A stretch of DNA of 64,000 nt from Balanoglossus misakiensis (taxonomy: Eukaryota; Hemichordata): positions 10,354,001 to 10,418,000 of the forward strand of contig CM082579.2 in the NCBI GenBank assembly GCA_040954595.2, written 5' to 3'. How positions within the stretch are numbered: the first letter of the stretch is position 1; each line of letters begins with the position of its first letter. A program made the position numbers and the translations under genes. Positions 24,327-36,082 of this stretch are shown here, one piece after another. Under the pieces are notes generated by a model, which was given only the letters and a program-made list of their open reading frames with translations, ran no database searches and had not been told where the DNA came from.

Positions 24327-27300
24327 ATGGTCAAGTGTGAAGTCAACAAGGTTTTCCTTCCTGTCAAGGCAGTGTACTTCTTCTATTTATCTGGTAAGTA
24401 CTCCCCAGCTACTTACAAGCTGCCAATAGCCAGTTGTTGTTCTTACAGACTGCGTTAATTGCAATCAAAACCTAAAGAATTTTTAGCAAGGAAGACATGA
24501 TATTATTTTCTGCAAGTTTTCCATAGAAATAATCCTCCTTCATGATTGGCTGGCTAGTCTGGTTTCCTGCCCAAATTCTACCACTGGTAGCACTGTGCTG
24601 ATGATAAAGTGTCACTTTACAAAGCACCTTTTTAGTCAGAATTGTACAGCCAGTGGTAGATTTGAGGTATGCAATCATGCTAGTAACTGAACTTTCAAAT
24701 CCAAATAGAATATGCCTTTTTAAGGATACAAAAAACAAAGGGAGCAAAATATCTGGTTGTGGAAGACATTTTACTAACAGCTAGTACAATGGAGATTTTT
24801 GAAATATTAACAACATCATACACCTGTAGCAATTTATTTTCCCTAGCAGGAAAATGTCTGCATCCTGGATTGCTGACCCTATTCCAAATAATTTTACTAG
24901 AATTTAATCTTCTGGGTCATCATAATATTTTTATGTTTTTTTTTATTATTTTCCAGCCAAAGCCGTTCTGAGCCCATATCTCCCAGTGTATTTCAACCAA
25001 CTGGGTATCTCCACCTTGCATATCGGCATCATCTGTGGTCTAGAGCCATTCGTCGGGTTACTATTCAAGCCGCTTTGGGGAATGCTGGCCGATAGATTCA
25101 ACAAACACAAGTTGGTTCTCCTCTCTGGGATGATAATGAGCATGATTTTCATCATGTCGTGCCGGTTTGTGCCGGGATACCGCCACCACCACATCTTGGA
25201 AATGATTCAGTTTGAGAACCAGTCGCTGTGCAATAAATCCAGCGTGGAACCAACCAAGGAAGGCAGCTCGGCGGAATTACTCAACAAGTCGCATTCCCAA
25301 AGAGACATATCATGGATGGCGGCCAAAGTGCTGTGTTGCACGTGTTGCAACACGAAGGCAGTCAGTCATTTGCCGGACGGATACGCTTATAACTATCTCG
25401 ACGTTCTCAAGGAGTGCTTGAACATGTCGGCGTACTGGGACTGCGATACCTGCATAAAGACTTCAAATGTCCACCTCAATAGGACTAACACCACGAGTTA
25501 CTTGACGCAAAGCACTCACAACTGTAGCAGCAGCAGCAGTACTACCTACGATGATAGTGACGTCATGCGTTTCATTATAGCACCATACTCCTCAGTGCCT
25601 AAGAATGCCACACAGGCAAGGTCGCTCTGCCCCGAAGAGTGTTCTCTGGGCCAGAGCGAAGCGTCTGTAGTGTGCGACTGCCCGGGTGAACTGTCAGAAG
25701 ACGACACGGAAGGAAAGCCCGCAGTCATTTACAGTGTGCCGACAGAAGCACCAACGAATTCATCCAGCTTGCTCGACGACAGCAACATGTGCAATATCAC
25801 AACAACTCAAGATAACAGTTCAGGAAATGTGGTACTGACATTTTGGCTGTGTTTGTTGCTCGTTCAACTCTCGGCAGTCTTCGGCTGCTTGGTGCAACCG
25901 CTGGTGGACTCGGCGGTCTACGAACTCCTGGGCGAGAATCGGGGCGACTACGGCCGACAGCGACTCTGGGGGGCCGTCGGCTGGGGGTCCTTCGCCGTCA
26001 TCTCGGGACTCATGATGGACGCATTCAGTAACGATTTCACCGCGTCTGAAAAGAACTACGACGCGGCGTTCGCCATGTTCATCATCCTGGTGATCATCAC
26101 CGCCGTCGTCGCGTCCCAGCTGCAGATGCCCGCGCAGTCACCCTCGCAGTTGTCGGGCAGCCTGGGTCTGCTGTTGCGCCAGGCCGACATTCTGGCGTTC
26201 CTGATGTTGATCACGGTGATGGGCATGTGCTTCGGCACCATCGCCAGCTTTCTCTTCATCTACCTGCAGGAGATGGGCGCCCCGCAGGTGCTGATGGGGC
26301 TGTGCCTGACCGTGACCTGCGTCTCGGAAACCCCCTTCCTCTTCTACTCGGGCCACATCATCAAGTATCTGGGAAACAAGGGAGTGTTCTACGTGGTTCT
26401 CTTCAGTTACGTCGTCCGGTTCCTGGGGTATTCCTTCATCACGAATCCGTGGTTCGTCTTGCCGTTGGAGCTGCTTCACGGCATCACCTTCGGAGCCATG
26501 TACGCCGCTGTCACAAACTACGCCAGCATCATTGCACCGCCGGGAATGGCCGCCAGTGTACAGTCACTAGTTGCAACTTGTAACATGGGAATAGGTAAGG
26601 CCACAACGTGCATAATGTACAATTTAGAAAAGAGTTATTTCTCAGCTTTGTAAAGTGAATTTGTCAACTGAACAGAAACCAGTTCGATGTCAGATATTGT
26701 TTTTACAAAGGCACTTTTAGATATTTGTTATGTATTGCCAGTAGATGATATCAGAACACAATTGTCAATGTTTCTGTAGATACATGTAATTGTACTCTTC
26801 AGTGATGGTCCATTGGCCTGTAAAGATATCCACTCACTCCCTCTGTGATTCTGTTTCATTTTTCAGCTATTAGAACTGTCTTCTGCCATTTTTTAGCCTT
26901 CTCCATATTGCAATGAATGAAGGACATGCTCATTTACAAGGGTTCATATTTTGACAGGTAAAGGTCTGGGAGGACTGCTTAGTGGCATGATCTACAAAGC
27001 CTATGGAGGTAAAGTTCTCTTCCGTAGTTATGCAGGCTTGTGTTTCCTCACTGGACTTCTGTATTGGATCGTGCAATTTTGTGTTGTGCACAGGACACCA
27101 TTCTACAGTAAATTCAGAACCAGGAATGAATCTGTGTCACTGCAAGGTAAGAGATTGTCATTTAAACATAGTAAATGCGAAAGTCTGGAATTGTTTGCAA
27201 AAACAATACATGGAATTGAAAGATAGGGTTTATTATACCAATCTTTGACTCATGCCCATTGCTCAAACCATGTGATGGTCTTGTCTTTCTTTGTTAGAAA

Positions 27301-28245
27301 TGGTACGGTTTACAAGTTAAACCATACTTTGTTTCTTAGAAACTGTGGGTTCAATACGTCTACGTGCTCCTTCCATCACAACTTGGCCACGATCAAAGTT
27401 CTGTCTCACTATCACTACGTAGCTCAGGTCACACGAGATTGTGCAGTACCTACTACCCAGCATTCAGTGCACGTAAACCCTACGCTGGTAAGCCCAGCAT
27501 ATCAAAAGTTAGTCCAAAATAATGTCCTACTTTGGGTACTCTATAATTAGAGATTTATATCACTATCGGAAGAATTTGAACCTGTCTAGCGTTACGGCTG
27601 GACAAGCCTATGTATGATGGACGACAAGGCGGGAACATTTGCGAACACAGAGAACCCCAAAATTGGGAAATCATCAGATAAATTTGCACTGATCACAAAT
27701 GCCTCCAAAAACCATGTGTGTATGCAGTTATATATAATATTATTATTATTAACAGCACTGGTTTATTTTAAGATGACATTTTTGAATTGTTTCTAGAACC
27801 AGGTGATGACACTGCAGCTGATCGGGACATCCTTGAACTACTTGAAGAGGACGACATCATGATGCCACACAACAAAATGTCCTCTCGTGTCATGAAACTC
27901 AATCTACGATCTATAAACAGACCGCAACAAATAGCAAAATACGACCAGGATTCAGAAGCAGCCCGGGGTCTAATTCTCGACCTGTCACCGGTGGTCTCCG
28001 ATATTTCACCCCCTCAAGGCGCCAATGAGTTGTCTCCGAGCGTGACGAGCGTGTCGTCCCGCGTTCCCATGTTAGAGGCCGAGTCGTCGCGGGAACCAGC
28101 CGTCGGAGAAGACTCGGACACGGAGCTCCAAGTGCGTCTTCCTGCGCTGGGAATGGAGACATTCTACATAGACGACCAAATCGAAGATATTGCAATGGAG
28201 TATGACATGGGAAATGGGATGAGAGTCGGTGCAGACGACCTTTAA
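24327..28245 (+). CDS. MFS_1_like (MFSD6-type) 12-TM transporter, 4 coding exons
   Basis: Coding exons are 24327-24393, 24957-26594, 26958-27146 and 27797-28245. All are joined in phase 1 and encode 780 aa. TM1 starts at AVYFFYLSAKAVLSPYLPVY. TM2 leads into LFKPLWGMLADRF, the MFS motif-A position. TM3 is LVLLSGMIMSMIFIMS. A large Cys-rich extracytoplasmic loop with many N-x-S/T sites spans about residues 85-310. The signature GDYGRQRLWGAVGWGSF resembles DRYGLQRMWGSLGWG of vertebrate MFSD6. Six further TM segments end near residue 580, with GIGKGLGGLLSG at the exon 2/3 junction. The ~190-aa C-tail is acidic and low-complexity. Vertebrate relatives are MFSD6 and MFSD6L, whose substrates are poorly defined, so no substrate is proposed. 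Exon 2 (1.64 kb) has higher GC than its surroundings. I withhold a symbol because MFSD6 and MFSD6L orthology was not separated. Confidence 0.88.
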
Positions 28246-28327
28246 GATTTGACCCTTGAAGATCCCGGAGTTGATGCAAGGTAGTGCATCAGCTGTATTA
28301 CCTTTAGAACTCAATGTTTCAGTGTAA

Positions 28328-28333
28328 AATAAA
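28328..28333 (+). terminator. Candidate polyadenylation signal of the MFSD6-type gene
   Basis: AATAAA lies 83 nt after the stop codon. The AU-rich sequence that continues to about 31.1 kb could also be an extended 3' UTR. Confidence 0.5.
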
Positions 28334-31300
28334 ACTTTGGATCTTTATTACTCTGGGATTAACTGGTCTGTATTCGATTGCAATTTTTAAAAAAAATTAA
28401 TGTACCGATGTTTGAGTCCAACAGGAATTACAGTCCAATTCAGCAGCACTTGACTATGTTTTGAAATATTGAAGCATCAAAACATCTCAAAACAAGGAGA
28501 TATTGTATAAAGTATTCTATCCATTTCTCATGTCACATTCCCAGAGTGTGTCATTTATCTTTTTGAGATTTCTAAAAATCTTAGTTCTCTACAAAGTTCA
28601 CTTTTCCATATCAGTGGGACTTGTAAGCATCCTTTGTTGTCATTTTTTGTATAAATTTGTGCAATATTATAAAAATTTACCCAGAACCAAAATGTATATT
28701 TTAATTGTCATTCTACCAGTGAAGAAATGTTAGTTGCTGTCGTTTCGAAATCTTTTATAATGGATGTATTTATTGTACATATTATTCTATAAGCTGTTGC
28801 TATAGTCAGAAGACAGATTTTATTCTCATGTAATTCTTACCATTATGTTGACCTGGAGATTGATTAGAATCATTGTAAACAAGTGATATAAACTACAACA
28901 AATTCATGCAAGCAAAAAACAGTTGTCAAACAGTTACCCCTGGAGACTTATCCCAACGCTAGTCCAAGCCCAAGTTGGTAGGTAGAGAAATGACCAAGGG
29001 CAACTGTCTTGATACTGCAAAAATTCATCTTTTAGTTTGCAAATACTAGAATATCAGGATTGGATAAAATCTATTGTCAATCTGGTAAGAGAAATTTACT
29101 GTGCAATTTTTATAACAAATTTTTGAGTATTGTTTTATAAGTCTATATTTCTTGTTATGACTTGGGTGTCTTTCACACTACACAACTTCATGCATTGTTG
29201 CTATACCAATTATTGAATCTGATCTGTTTGTCATGTACTCAATCTAGCTCAGTTACTTTGTACATTGCAAAGTTTATGAAACTCTACTTCACATTGCATA
29301 AAATGGTTCCGAGTCTTGTAACAGTCAAGATAGATGTTTATTGGTATGGTCACAAACTGCAGCTTTTAAGTCTAAGTGCATGTTCAACATTTATTTTTAT
29401 GTAACTTAACTTTTGGAATGGTTATTTATTTATTTATTTATTTCAAGTTGCATTTTTTTATCTGCTTGACAAAGATGGTGTGTTACAAAATGCACGTCCA
29501 TTATAATTTCTTCTTGAATTTAAGAAATCTTTACTTTGGTTAAAAGTTAAAGAATCCTGGATAGCAAGAATATTAATATCTTAATTTGCCTATGCTGTTC
29601 ATGGAGTTCCAAAAGTGTAACTTATTTATTCAAACAAGAAGTGATAAGTATGTATGTGTCAAAAAAGTATATTTTATGAGCGTTTCCTTGGACAATGGTT
29701 ATTGTTGCCTGTGCAATGGGTAGTGCAATATTTCTAAGCTAATTGTATATCAATGTTGTGACTAATGTAATGGTCTAAGAATTATTTTTGTCAGTGCAAT
29801 GGAAAGAAATTCTACATTCCACCATAAAAAATAACTTGCTGCTCTTTTATCAATTCTAAACCCAAAGAAATCTAAATGATAAAACTTTTCAGTAACACTC
29901 GGTACCATTTGAGATATTTGTTTCTGTTAGTGTTTTCTCCACTGCATGTAACAGGGTTTCCATAATACACGTATAAGGGAAAAAATTGTCAATTTTCTTG
30001 TGTATTTCCTCATTCAAAAAAACATCCCCTTTCATGTCTAATTTCAGTTTTCACACATGCAGTGTGAATCTTACAAACTAAAAAATCTTGTTAGAAATTG
30101 AACAAAAACATAGCCTGGTCACTCAAATTCTGAAAGGTCCATCTCAATGAGTCTACCTTTGTCATCAAAAATGACAATCCATCTCAATCAACCAGAGAGT
30201 TAAAAATTATAACGATAGCTTTGTGTGCAATCAAGTTAGCTGTTCATTTACAAAGACAGAAACACTGAGGAATGTGTGAAACATGAAGTACTATTTGAAT
30301 ATTTGTATTCTGAAAGCCAGTCACAATTTAGTGACTGCATGTACATAAGTTAGTTGTGATATTTTACAATTTATGGAAGAATATTTTATTATAGGTAAAT
30401 GTATTTATTTTATTTCAAAGTTAATACTATTTATTGATTTCAGATTTACTATTTATTTTATTTATTTATTTATTTATAACTTTTGTGACACTAGAACCTG
30501 GAATTAATGGTACATTGGGTCAAATACGTCCCTTTGTTTAGCTGAGTTACCTTTTTGACTATGCGTAAGAAGAAATCTGCCCACATTGCTTTCCTGATTG
30601 CCCTTGTATATGTAGTCACAAACCAGCACATTGTGGTGTATTTGATGACATGCATGAGAATTTCCATTGCCAATATCATCCTTTTAGTCTGCCATATGAA
30701 TGATATACTGAAGGATCCAAATTGGTAAGCGTTGGTAGATAGAATTGATTATATCAATGAAAATGCAAACCGTATTTGAGTTTCTCTGGAAGAAAAGTGT
30801 CTATTCTTATGTATTGTAAACACAGTCCACTCCTCAGTGTTTGCAGGCATGGTGGTTTCAACTGGTGAAAGATATTGTTGTCAAGACTATAATGCAATAT
30901 TTGGCTTGATATCTCTTGTAAAAAATGCGTAAATCTATGAGGTTGCATAGACTTCGTTTTATGCACAATCGTGTGAGTCGTTTATATTGGTTGTAACGTC
31001 CAGGTTTTCATATTGTATTAGATGAAATTGCTATGCCAAGCATCAGCCACTCTGTATGTTGCGAGTTTTACAGTTCAATCGATTTTAGTGGTGTTTAGGT
31101 ACAATGTATTGTCACCATTTTCCGTGTTGAAAAAAAGAAAATTAAAAGTTGTAATATCCTTGTGGTATTATGTGTCTTCCAAATCGTCTTGACATTTGCA
31201 CAAGTAGAAGTGCATTCTCACAAGCTAGACCTTTATTTCCGCTTCACAAAGCAACCCAAAAACAGTGCTCTGCCATACCTGGCTGGGAAGCTGCATATCA

Positions 31301-31484
31301 TTTGAATAAGCCAATCATCAATTGTGTAACAAAGTCGCGTCCTCTGGAAGCAAACCCGCTGCTTCCTCATGACTGCTGTGTGTGTGGCAGACTGGTCAGC
31401 AAAAATGGCTAACATAGCGTCAAGGACACTGGGGGTCCCATTTGAGGATTACACGGAAATACGTACACCAGAATAAATATCACA
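28334..31484. other. AT-rich non-coding stretch
   Basis: No gene was recognised on either strand. It holds two (TTTA)n tracts (about 29425-29447 and 30450-30476), AUUUA-like pentamers and short chance ORFs only. It may be extended 3' UTR of the transporter gene or simple spacer. Confidence 0.5.
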
Positions 31485-32158
31485 CGTGACATTGGCAAGC
31501 AGATACATGTATGACCTAACCATATAATATCGAAATGTAAAAAAAAATTAATAAAGCAGAGGTCGTGGTAACATTTTTTTGAGTGCGTCTTTTTGACGCA
31601 TTCATAACAAAAAATGCGTCAAACTCCTTTCAGCCTGCGTCCTAGACATGTCTAGTTCAATATTCATTAAACAAAAGTAGCAACATTTTGAGTACAAAAG
31701 GTTGGGCGCACTAGTGGTTGTTACATTTTGAGTACAAAGTTTGCGCGCACAAGTGATTATTTTGATCCCAGGGGGATAGTCAGCGGTATGCGGTATCACG
31801 CGTATGGTTTCCGTTGACCATTGTGTGCTAATAGAGCGACGGTTCCTATGCGTCAATATTGATGCACTGATTAACATATCTGCGTCAAATACGCATACTT
31901 TTTGCGTAAACGCGACCTCTGATAAAAAACATGCCCAATTAACTGTCATGCGTCATGGCAGTCTTACAAGCGGAACTAGAAAAAACTTGTTTTGACCAAA
32001 ATTGTCTTTACAAACACATATGGCAAGCAACTTCTTTAAGTCAGCCCTGGGACAGACAGACAGATAATTACTGGTAATTACAAATAGAATAGCTGGTGGT
32101 CTCTGTAACAGCTGGCCTATTAAAGTTATGTAAACATGTATAAGTTGGGGGGGGGGGG
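31485..32158 (+). repeat. Interspersed repeat family B, copy 1 (split by a nested MITE)
   Basis: 31485-31556 plus 31922-32158 together align by eye with 34700-35022. Shared landmarks are GTGACATTG.CAAGCAGATA, CATGGCAGTCTTACAAG, CAAGCAACTTCTTT, and AGCTGGTGGTCTCTGTAACA followed by GCTGGCCTATTAAAG. Removing 31557-31921 restores colinearity. Confidence 0.8.
31557..31921. mobile_element. hAT-like MITE (365 bp) nested in repeat family B
   Basis: The left end CAGAGGTCGTGGTAAC and the right end GTAAACGCGACCTCTG are inverted repeats, with CAGAGGTCG perfect at both termini. Ends starting with CAG are typical of hAT elements. Flanks are imperfect (TAATAAAG on the left, ATAAAAAA on the right), compatible with a decayed 8-bp target duplication. 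The interior carries a TTTGACGCATT hairpin (about 31591-31621) and repeated TGCGTC motifs. It has no transposase ORF. Confidence 0.65.
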
Positions 32159-33053
32159 TAATATAGCATTCGCAGGGCGCAAGTGCCGCTAATCGCTAAG
32201 GGAGCAATCATGGCAGAGTGGGTCACCTTTTTTTCTATGAACAGTGCATTGTGGGATTCGAAGCAATAAATGCAGTGAAAGTTTATGTCAACCATATTGG
32301 AAAATACACTGACCTAGACACTCAGATCAAGCACAATCTTTATTAGTATTTGATTTCGTCGTTTAATGATTTATTTGTTTGTTTGACGATTAGTGTATGC
32401 CCTTCCAACTGTCAAATATCTTAATCCAAATGCGTTTTGTCTCAACTTGAGGGCGCAGTCCCCGCTATTCATCGCCAATGTTGAAATTTGACTTTTCTAA
32501 GACAACATGACCACAGACAACGTCCAGGGGAGACTGTCTTCCACCTGTACGTGCATCCGTCCACCCGTGAACTACAGAAGCTTCACGAGTACAGAAAAAC
32601 ACCTGTGTGGACTGTACTGGCCCATTCAAACGAGCGTTTACATGAACTCTGGCCTTATCAGGCTTATGCTAGTGTTACAGGAGTCATTATTGCACTGTTT
32701 TGTTGATATATCCACCCAGCATAGCTTTATCTCCTAGCGTAGCCGCGTATCGAAACATGGACCCAGTGACCCAACCAAAACAATGCCTTTGTCGGGTAGG
32801 GGCGTATTCATGACGTAGTGTCGTTTAATCAATTAGCGTATCATTTCTACAGTCTGAAAAGTGTACGAGAGCCTGACGCAGTGGGAATTTTCACTGAATA
32901 TGCCTAATTTGCTTTTCGCTTACATCATGGTCCAACACAAACGCGCAGTTTCATATATCTGCTGTCCAGGAACACTATACATGTACTTTGAACTTGGAAT
33001 CATAATGTATTCTTGGGACAGAACCAATCCACGCCAAGAGTTTAATGTACCCA
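32159..33053. other. Unannotated spacer
   Basis: Apart from a poly-G run at its left edge (about 32148-32158) nothing was recognised. The reading frames at 32488-32737 overlap each other in different frames and look like chance. Confidence 0.4.
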
Positions 33054-33102
33054 GTTGCACCATGGACGTAAAAAAGAGTCTTTTTTACGTCCATGGTTGC
33101 AC
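33054..33102. repeat. 35-bp perfect palindrome flanked by 7-bp direct repeats
   Basis: 33061-33095 (CATGGACGTAAAAAAGA, a central G, then the exact reverse complement) is bounded by GTTGCAC on both sides (33054-33060 and 33096-33102). This is the layout of a tiny foldback insertion with a target duplication, or of a template-switch event. Confidence 0.85.
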
Positions 33103-33298
33103 AGAAGCACGGTGGAAGGATCTCACCATCCCGGTTGGTCGTGTTCCATAGTTGGGGTAAGTAAATAGACATCCCGCTGGTGGAAGAGGGGGGGGGGGGG
33201 TAAAAAGCACATAACTAAGTAGCTCTCAGAGGGAAAATCGCGACCTTTTACTGATTTCTATGTCTTGAAAATTTCAAAGCTATGTGCACAAATTACAT
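33103..33298. other. Short spacer with poly-G run
   Basis: Nothing was recognised except a poly-G run (about 33189-33200). Confidence 0.4.
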
Positions 33299-33720
33299 TA
33301 AAGCTACAAGCAGCATTGAAGGGGCCCAAGCAAATAGAGATAATCATGACAAATCCAATGCATCAAGTGTCAATGATGTATCTTCTGTGGATGCTAAGAT
33401 ATGAGAAAGAAGGTCAAAGAGGTCACCAAAAGTGTAGGCAATAATTGTTGACCCTACACTGGTCCATGTCAAACAAAAACCACTCCATTAGCCCTATTGG
33501 TTAGTCTGGAATTAGGTATGTGCATAATTAATGATGTAAAGTGTAAGACTCCATTCAGTGTTCCATCCATCCAAATGCCTAGGCTGTACCTGCTGTGGAT
33601 GCAGAGATATGTGAAAGTAGGTCAAAGGTCACCCAAAATTTGCGCAAAAAAAATTGATTCCATATTGGTCCATGTGCAACAAAAACCAGACTTCTAGCCA
33701 TTTGCTGCCACATGCCGGTT
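33299..33720 (+). repeat. Partial copy 3 of the GCTGCAAGCAGC repeat family
   Basis: It starts with TTAAAGCTACAAGCAGC and GGGGCCCAAGC. It continues with the same blocks as 21592-21900 (AGGTCAAAG, ACTGGTCCATGT, CCCTATTGGTTAG, ATAATTAATGA) and breaks off before the 3' region. Confidence 0.8.
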
Positions 33721-34699
33721 CAGGGGCCCGTTTTAGCAGTGCTATATTGAGTATTTTAGCATCGCTGGATTGAGCTCTCGTCCAATCAGAATGGCGGACG
33801 GTAGCATGATATAATTTAATACATATTTTCTGTTAGCTCTATACTTGAAGTTTATGAAAATCTGGTTTATTTTCCAAAATTTCTGTTCTCTTTCTCGTTT
33901 TTGCTAAAAATGCACGATTTAAAGTTTTTTTACTCAAAGGAGTGTAAATAAAAAAAGACAATGCCTCCAGGTGATCTGTTACTGGCAATCGACAGCTGGG
34001 TATAGTGGTAAAAATAACTTATCATGGAATTTTGATATTCACTTTTGTTTTCGAACAATGAGCCTTTAAAGTGTCAACTGTCGATTTTGCATAAATTATC
34101 GACTTTTGTTCACTTGTGTGGTGATTTCTTTTGTTCTATCAACTTTATTGGTAATCTGGTCTACGTTTTTGGAGACAGGTATTGTTCCCTTCCTCAGGCC
34201 AAAAATCAGAACAATCTGTGCGCGCATTGCTAAGTTACACTCTTTTGAAGTTGCACTCCAGAGCCCAAAACTGAACAGAGAAAATCGACAATTTGTGTGA
34301 ATGGAACTTTCAGTTGGAAAAAAGCTATCATACATAGTACTAACTCACTATTTTTTAATGAAGTGGCATAATACTTGAGACTTTAGACCAAGTTATTTTC
34401 ATATATAACATTTTGCAAGTTCATAAATTGGGGGGAAATCGGGAAAAAAATGGCTGACAGAGTATAATAATGAGGTTTGTTTGTTTATTAAGCAAACAAG
34501 GGACTGTTAATGCCTGCCACTGATAACTTCTCCAAAGGACACTAAGCCCGTTAAGTATACACTTCTGAAAACCCATTTTAATCATTTTCTCACTCCTACC
34601 ATAACATGTAATTAGTAATTGTACATTTGCGGGTGTTTCATTGCCCTATGTCCGGTCACAGAACGTTTAAGTAAGAATAATATGATATAAACTGAATAA
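33721..34699. other. Unannotated spacer
   Basis: AT-rich DNA with no supported gene. Several overlapping short ORFs in both directions near 34.1-34.3 kb have no recognisable domain. Confidence 0.4.
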
Positions 34700-35830
34700 A
34701 TTACTGGTGACATTGCAAGCAGATATGATATAATCATGGAAATATGGAATGTAAAAACATTAACAAGGAACATGCCCAATAAACTGCCATATGTCATGGC
34801 AGTCTTACAAGTGGTGCTAGAAAAATTTATTTTTGACCAAAAATTGTCTGTACAAACACATATGACAAGCAACTTCTTTCAGTCAGCCCTGGAACAGACA
34901 GACACACACACAGACAGACAAAGACACTCACTGACCTGCCACTGGTAATTAGAAATTTAATAGCTGGTGGTCTCTGTAACAGCTGGCCTATTAAAGTTAT
35001 GTAAACATGTTTAAGTTGGAGGTAACAACTCCTTGTAAACAATTAACTTTCAAAACAACTGGACAATTGGTTTAGGAGAAGATTTGCGAACTAAAAATAA
35101 AGAAACTTACACAAAAAACTGCTAAATGTTGAATATTTTTGATATCAGAATTGAATAAAAGTTGCACATGCATTTGTTATGAAATTGTATCCTAAATTTC
35201 AAAGCAATCAGAGAAAAAAAAAAATTTCAAAGCAGTTTTACAGAAAATATTTGTTCAAAAGGGGCAAAAATACAAATATGCAAATATCACCAAAATGGTA
35301 CAATATCTAACTTCAATCACTATGAGGAACTTACCTGCCAAAGTTCAATGCAATGTGACACGCGGTTTCAGAAATAAACTATTTTTGACAAAATTTGCTA
35401 AAAATTTCCCCAATAACACATTTATGCAAATATTAACAACATCTTACCCCTAGGAACATGCCTACCAAATTGCAAAGCAATCTGGCATGCAGTTTCAGAG
35501 AAAAAAAAATTGACCAAAAATGGCAAAAATTGCTCAAAATTATAAATATGCAAAAGTTGCAACAATTTGAACAAAACTATGGTTACTCAGACAGCCTATG
35601 GGAAGCTTCGTACTAAATTTCAAACAAGTAGGCCATACATTTTCAGAAATGAAGATTTGTTACCAATAATATGGAAAAATACAAAAAATGCATAAAAAAA
35701 TAGAAAATCGATAATATTAGCTCAAAACATACAGGGATGTTTAAGGTAGACATAAGATACATGCATGCCAATTTTCAAATCAATCTGACTAGTGGTTGTC
35801 AAGTTTTTGAGTTTTGACCAATTTCACATT
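34700..35830 (+). repeat. Interspersed repeat family B, copy 2 (longest)
   Basis: The left part (34700-35022) matches copy 1. The right part (about 35040-35830) is a run of diverged units of roughly 170 bp built on GCAAATAT, GACCAAAAATGGCAAAAA and AAGCAATCTG..TGCAGTTTCAGA. It ends near TTTGCATATTTTTGGCAATGAC, a block also present at 38.2 and 48.8 kb. It has no ORF. Confidence 0.75.
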
Positions 35831-36082
35831 TTCCCAGCTAATTTGCATATTTTTGGCAATGACAACTTCCCATGTTTTCTTCCCTGTTCAATATTCAAAT
35901 TATGTGATGATAATCTAAAACGAGACAATGCGAATCTATAGACTGTGTCTGAAATACATTCTAAATATTTCTCGCATGAAAACTTATTTTTAAACATACA
36001 GTAAGTACTCAGTTTTGAACTACATCTTATTGCAGATTGCCATTCCTGTATTGAAATATCTTGACATCTTTGTTTGAACAGT

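Noticed and set aside
26138-26583. Long frames on both strands within exon 2 of the MFSD6-type gene
   Set aside because: They are shadows of the GC-rich true frame, which has clear TM segments and family motifs.
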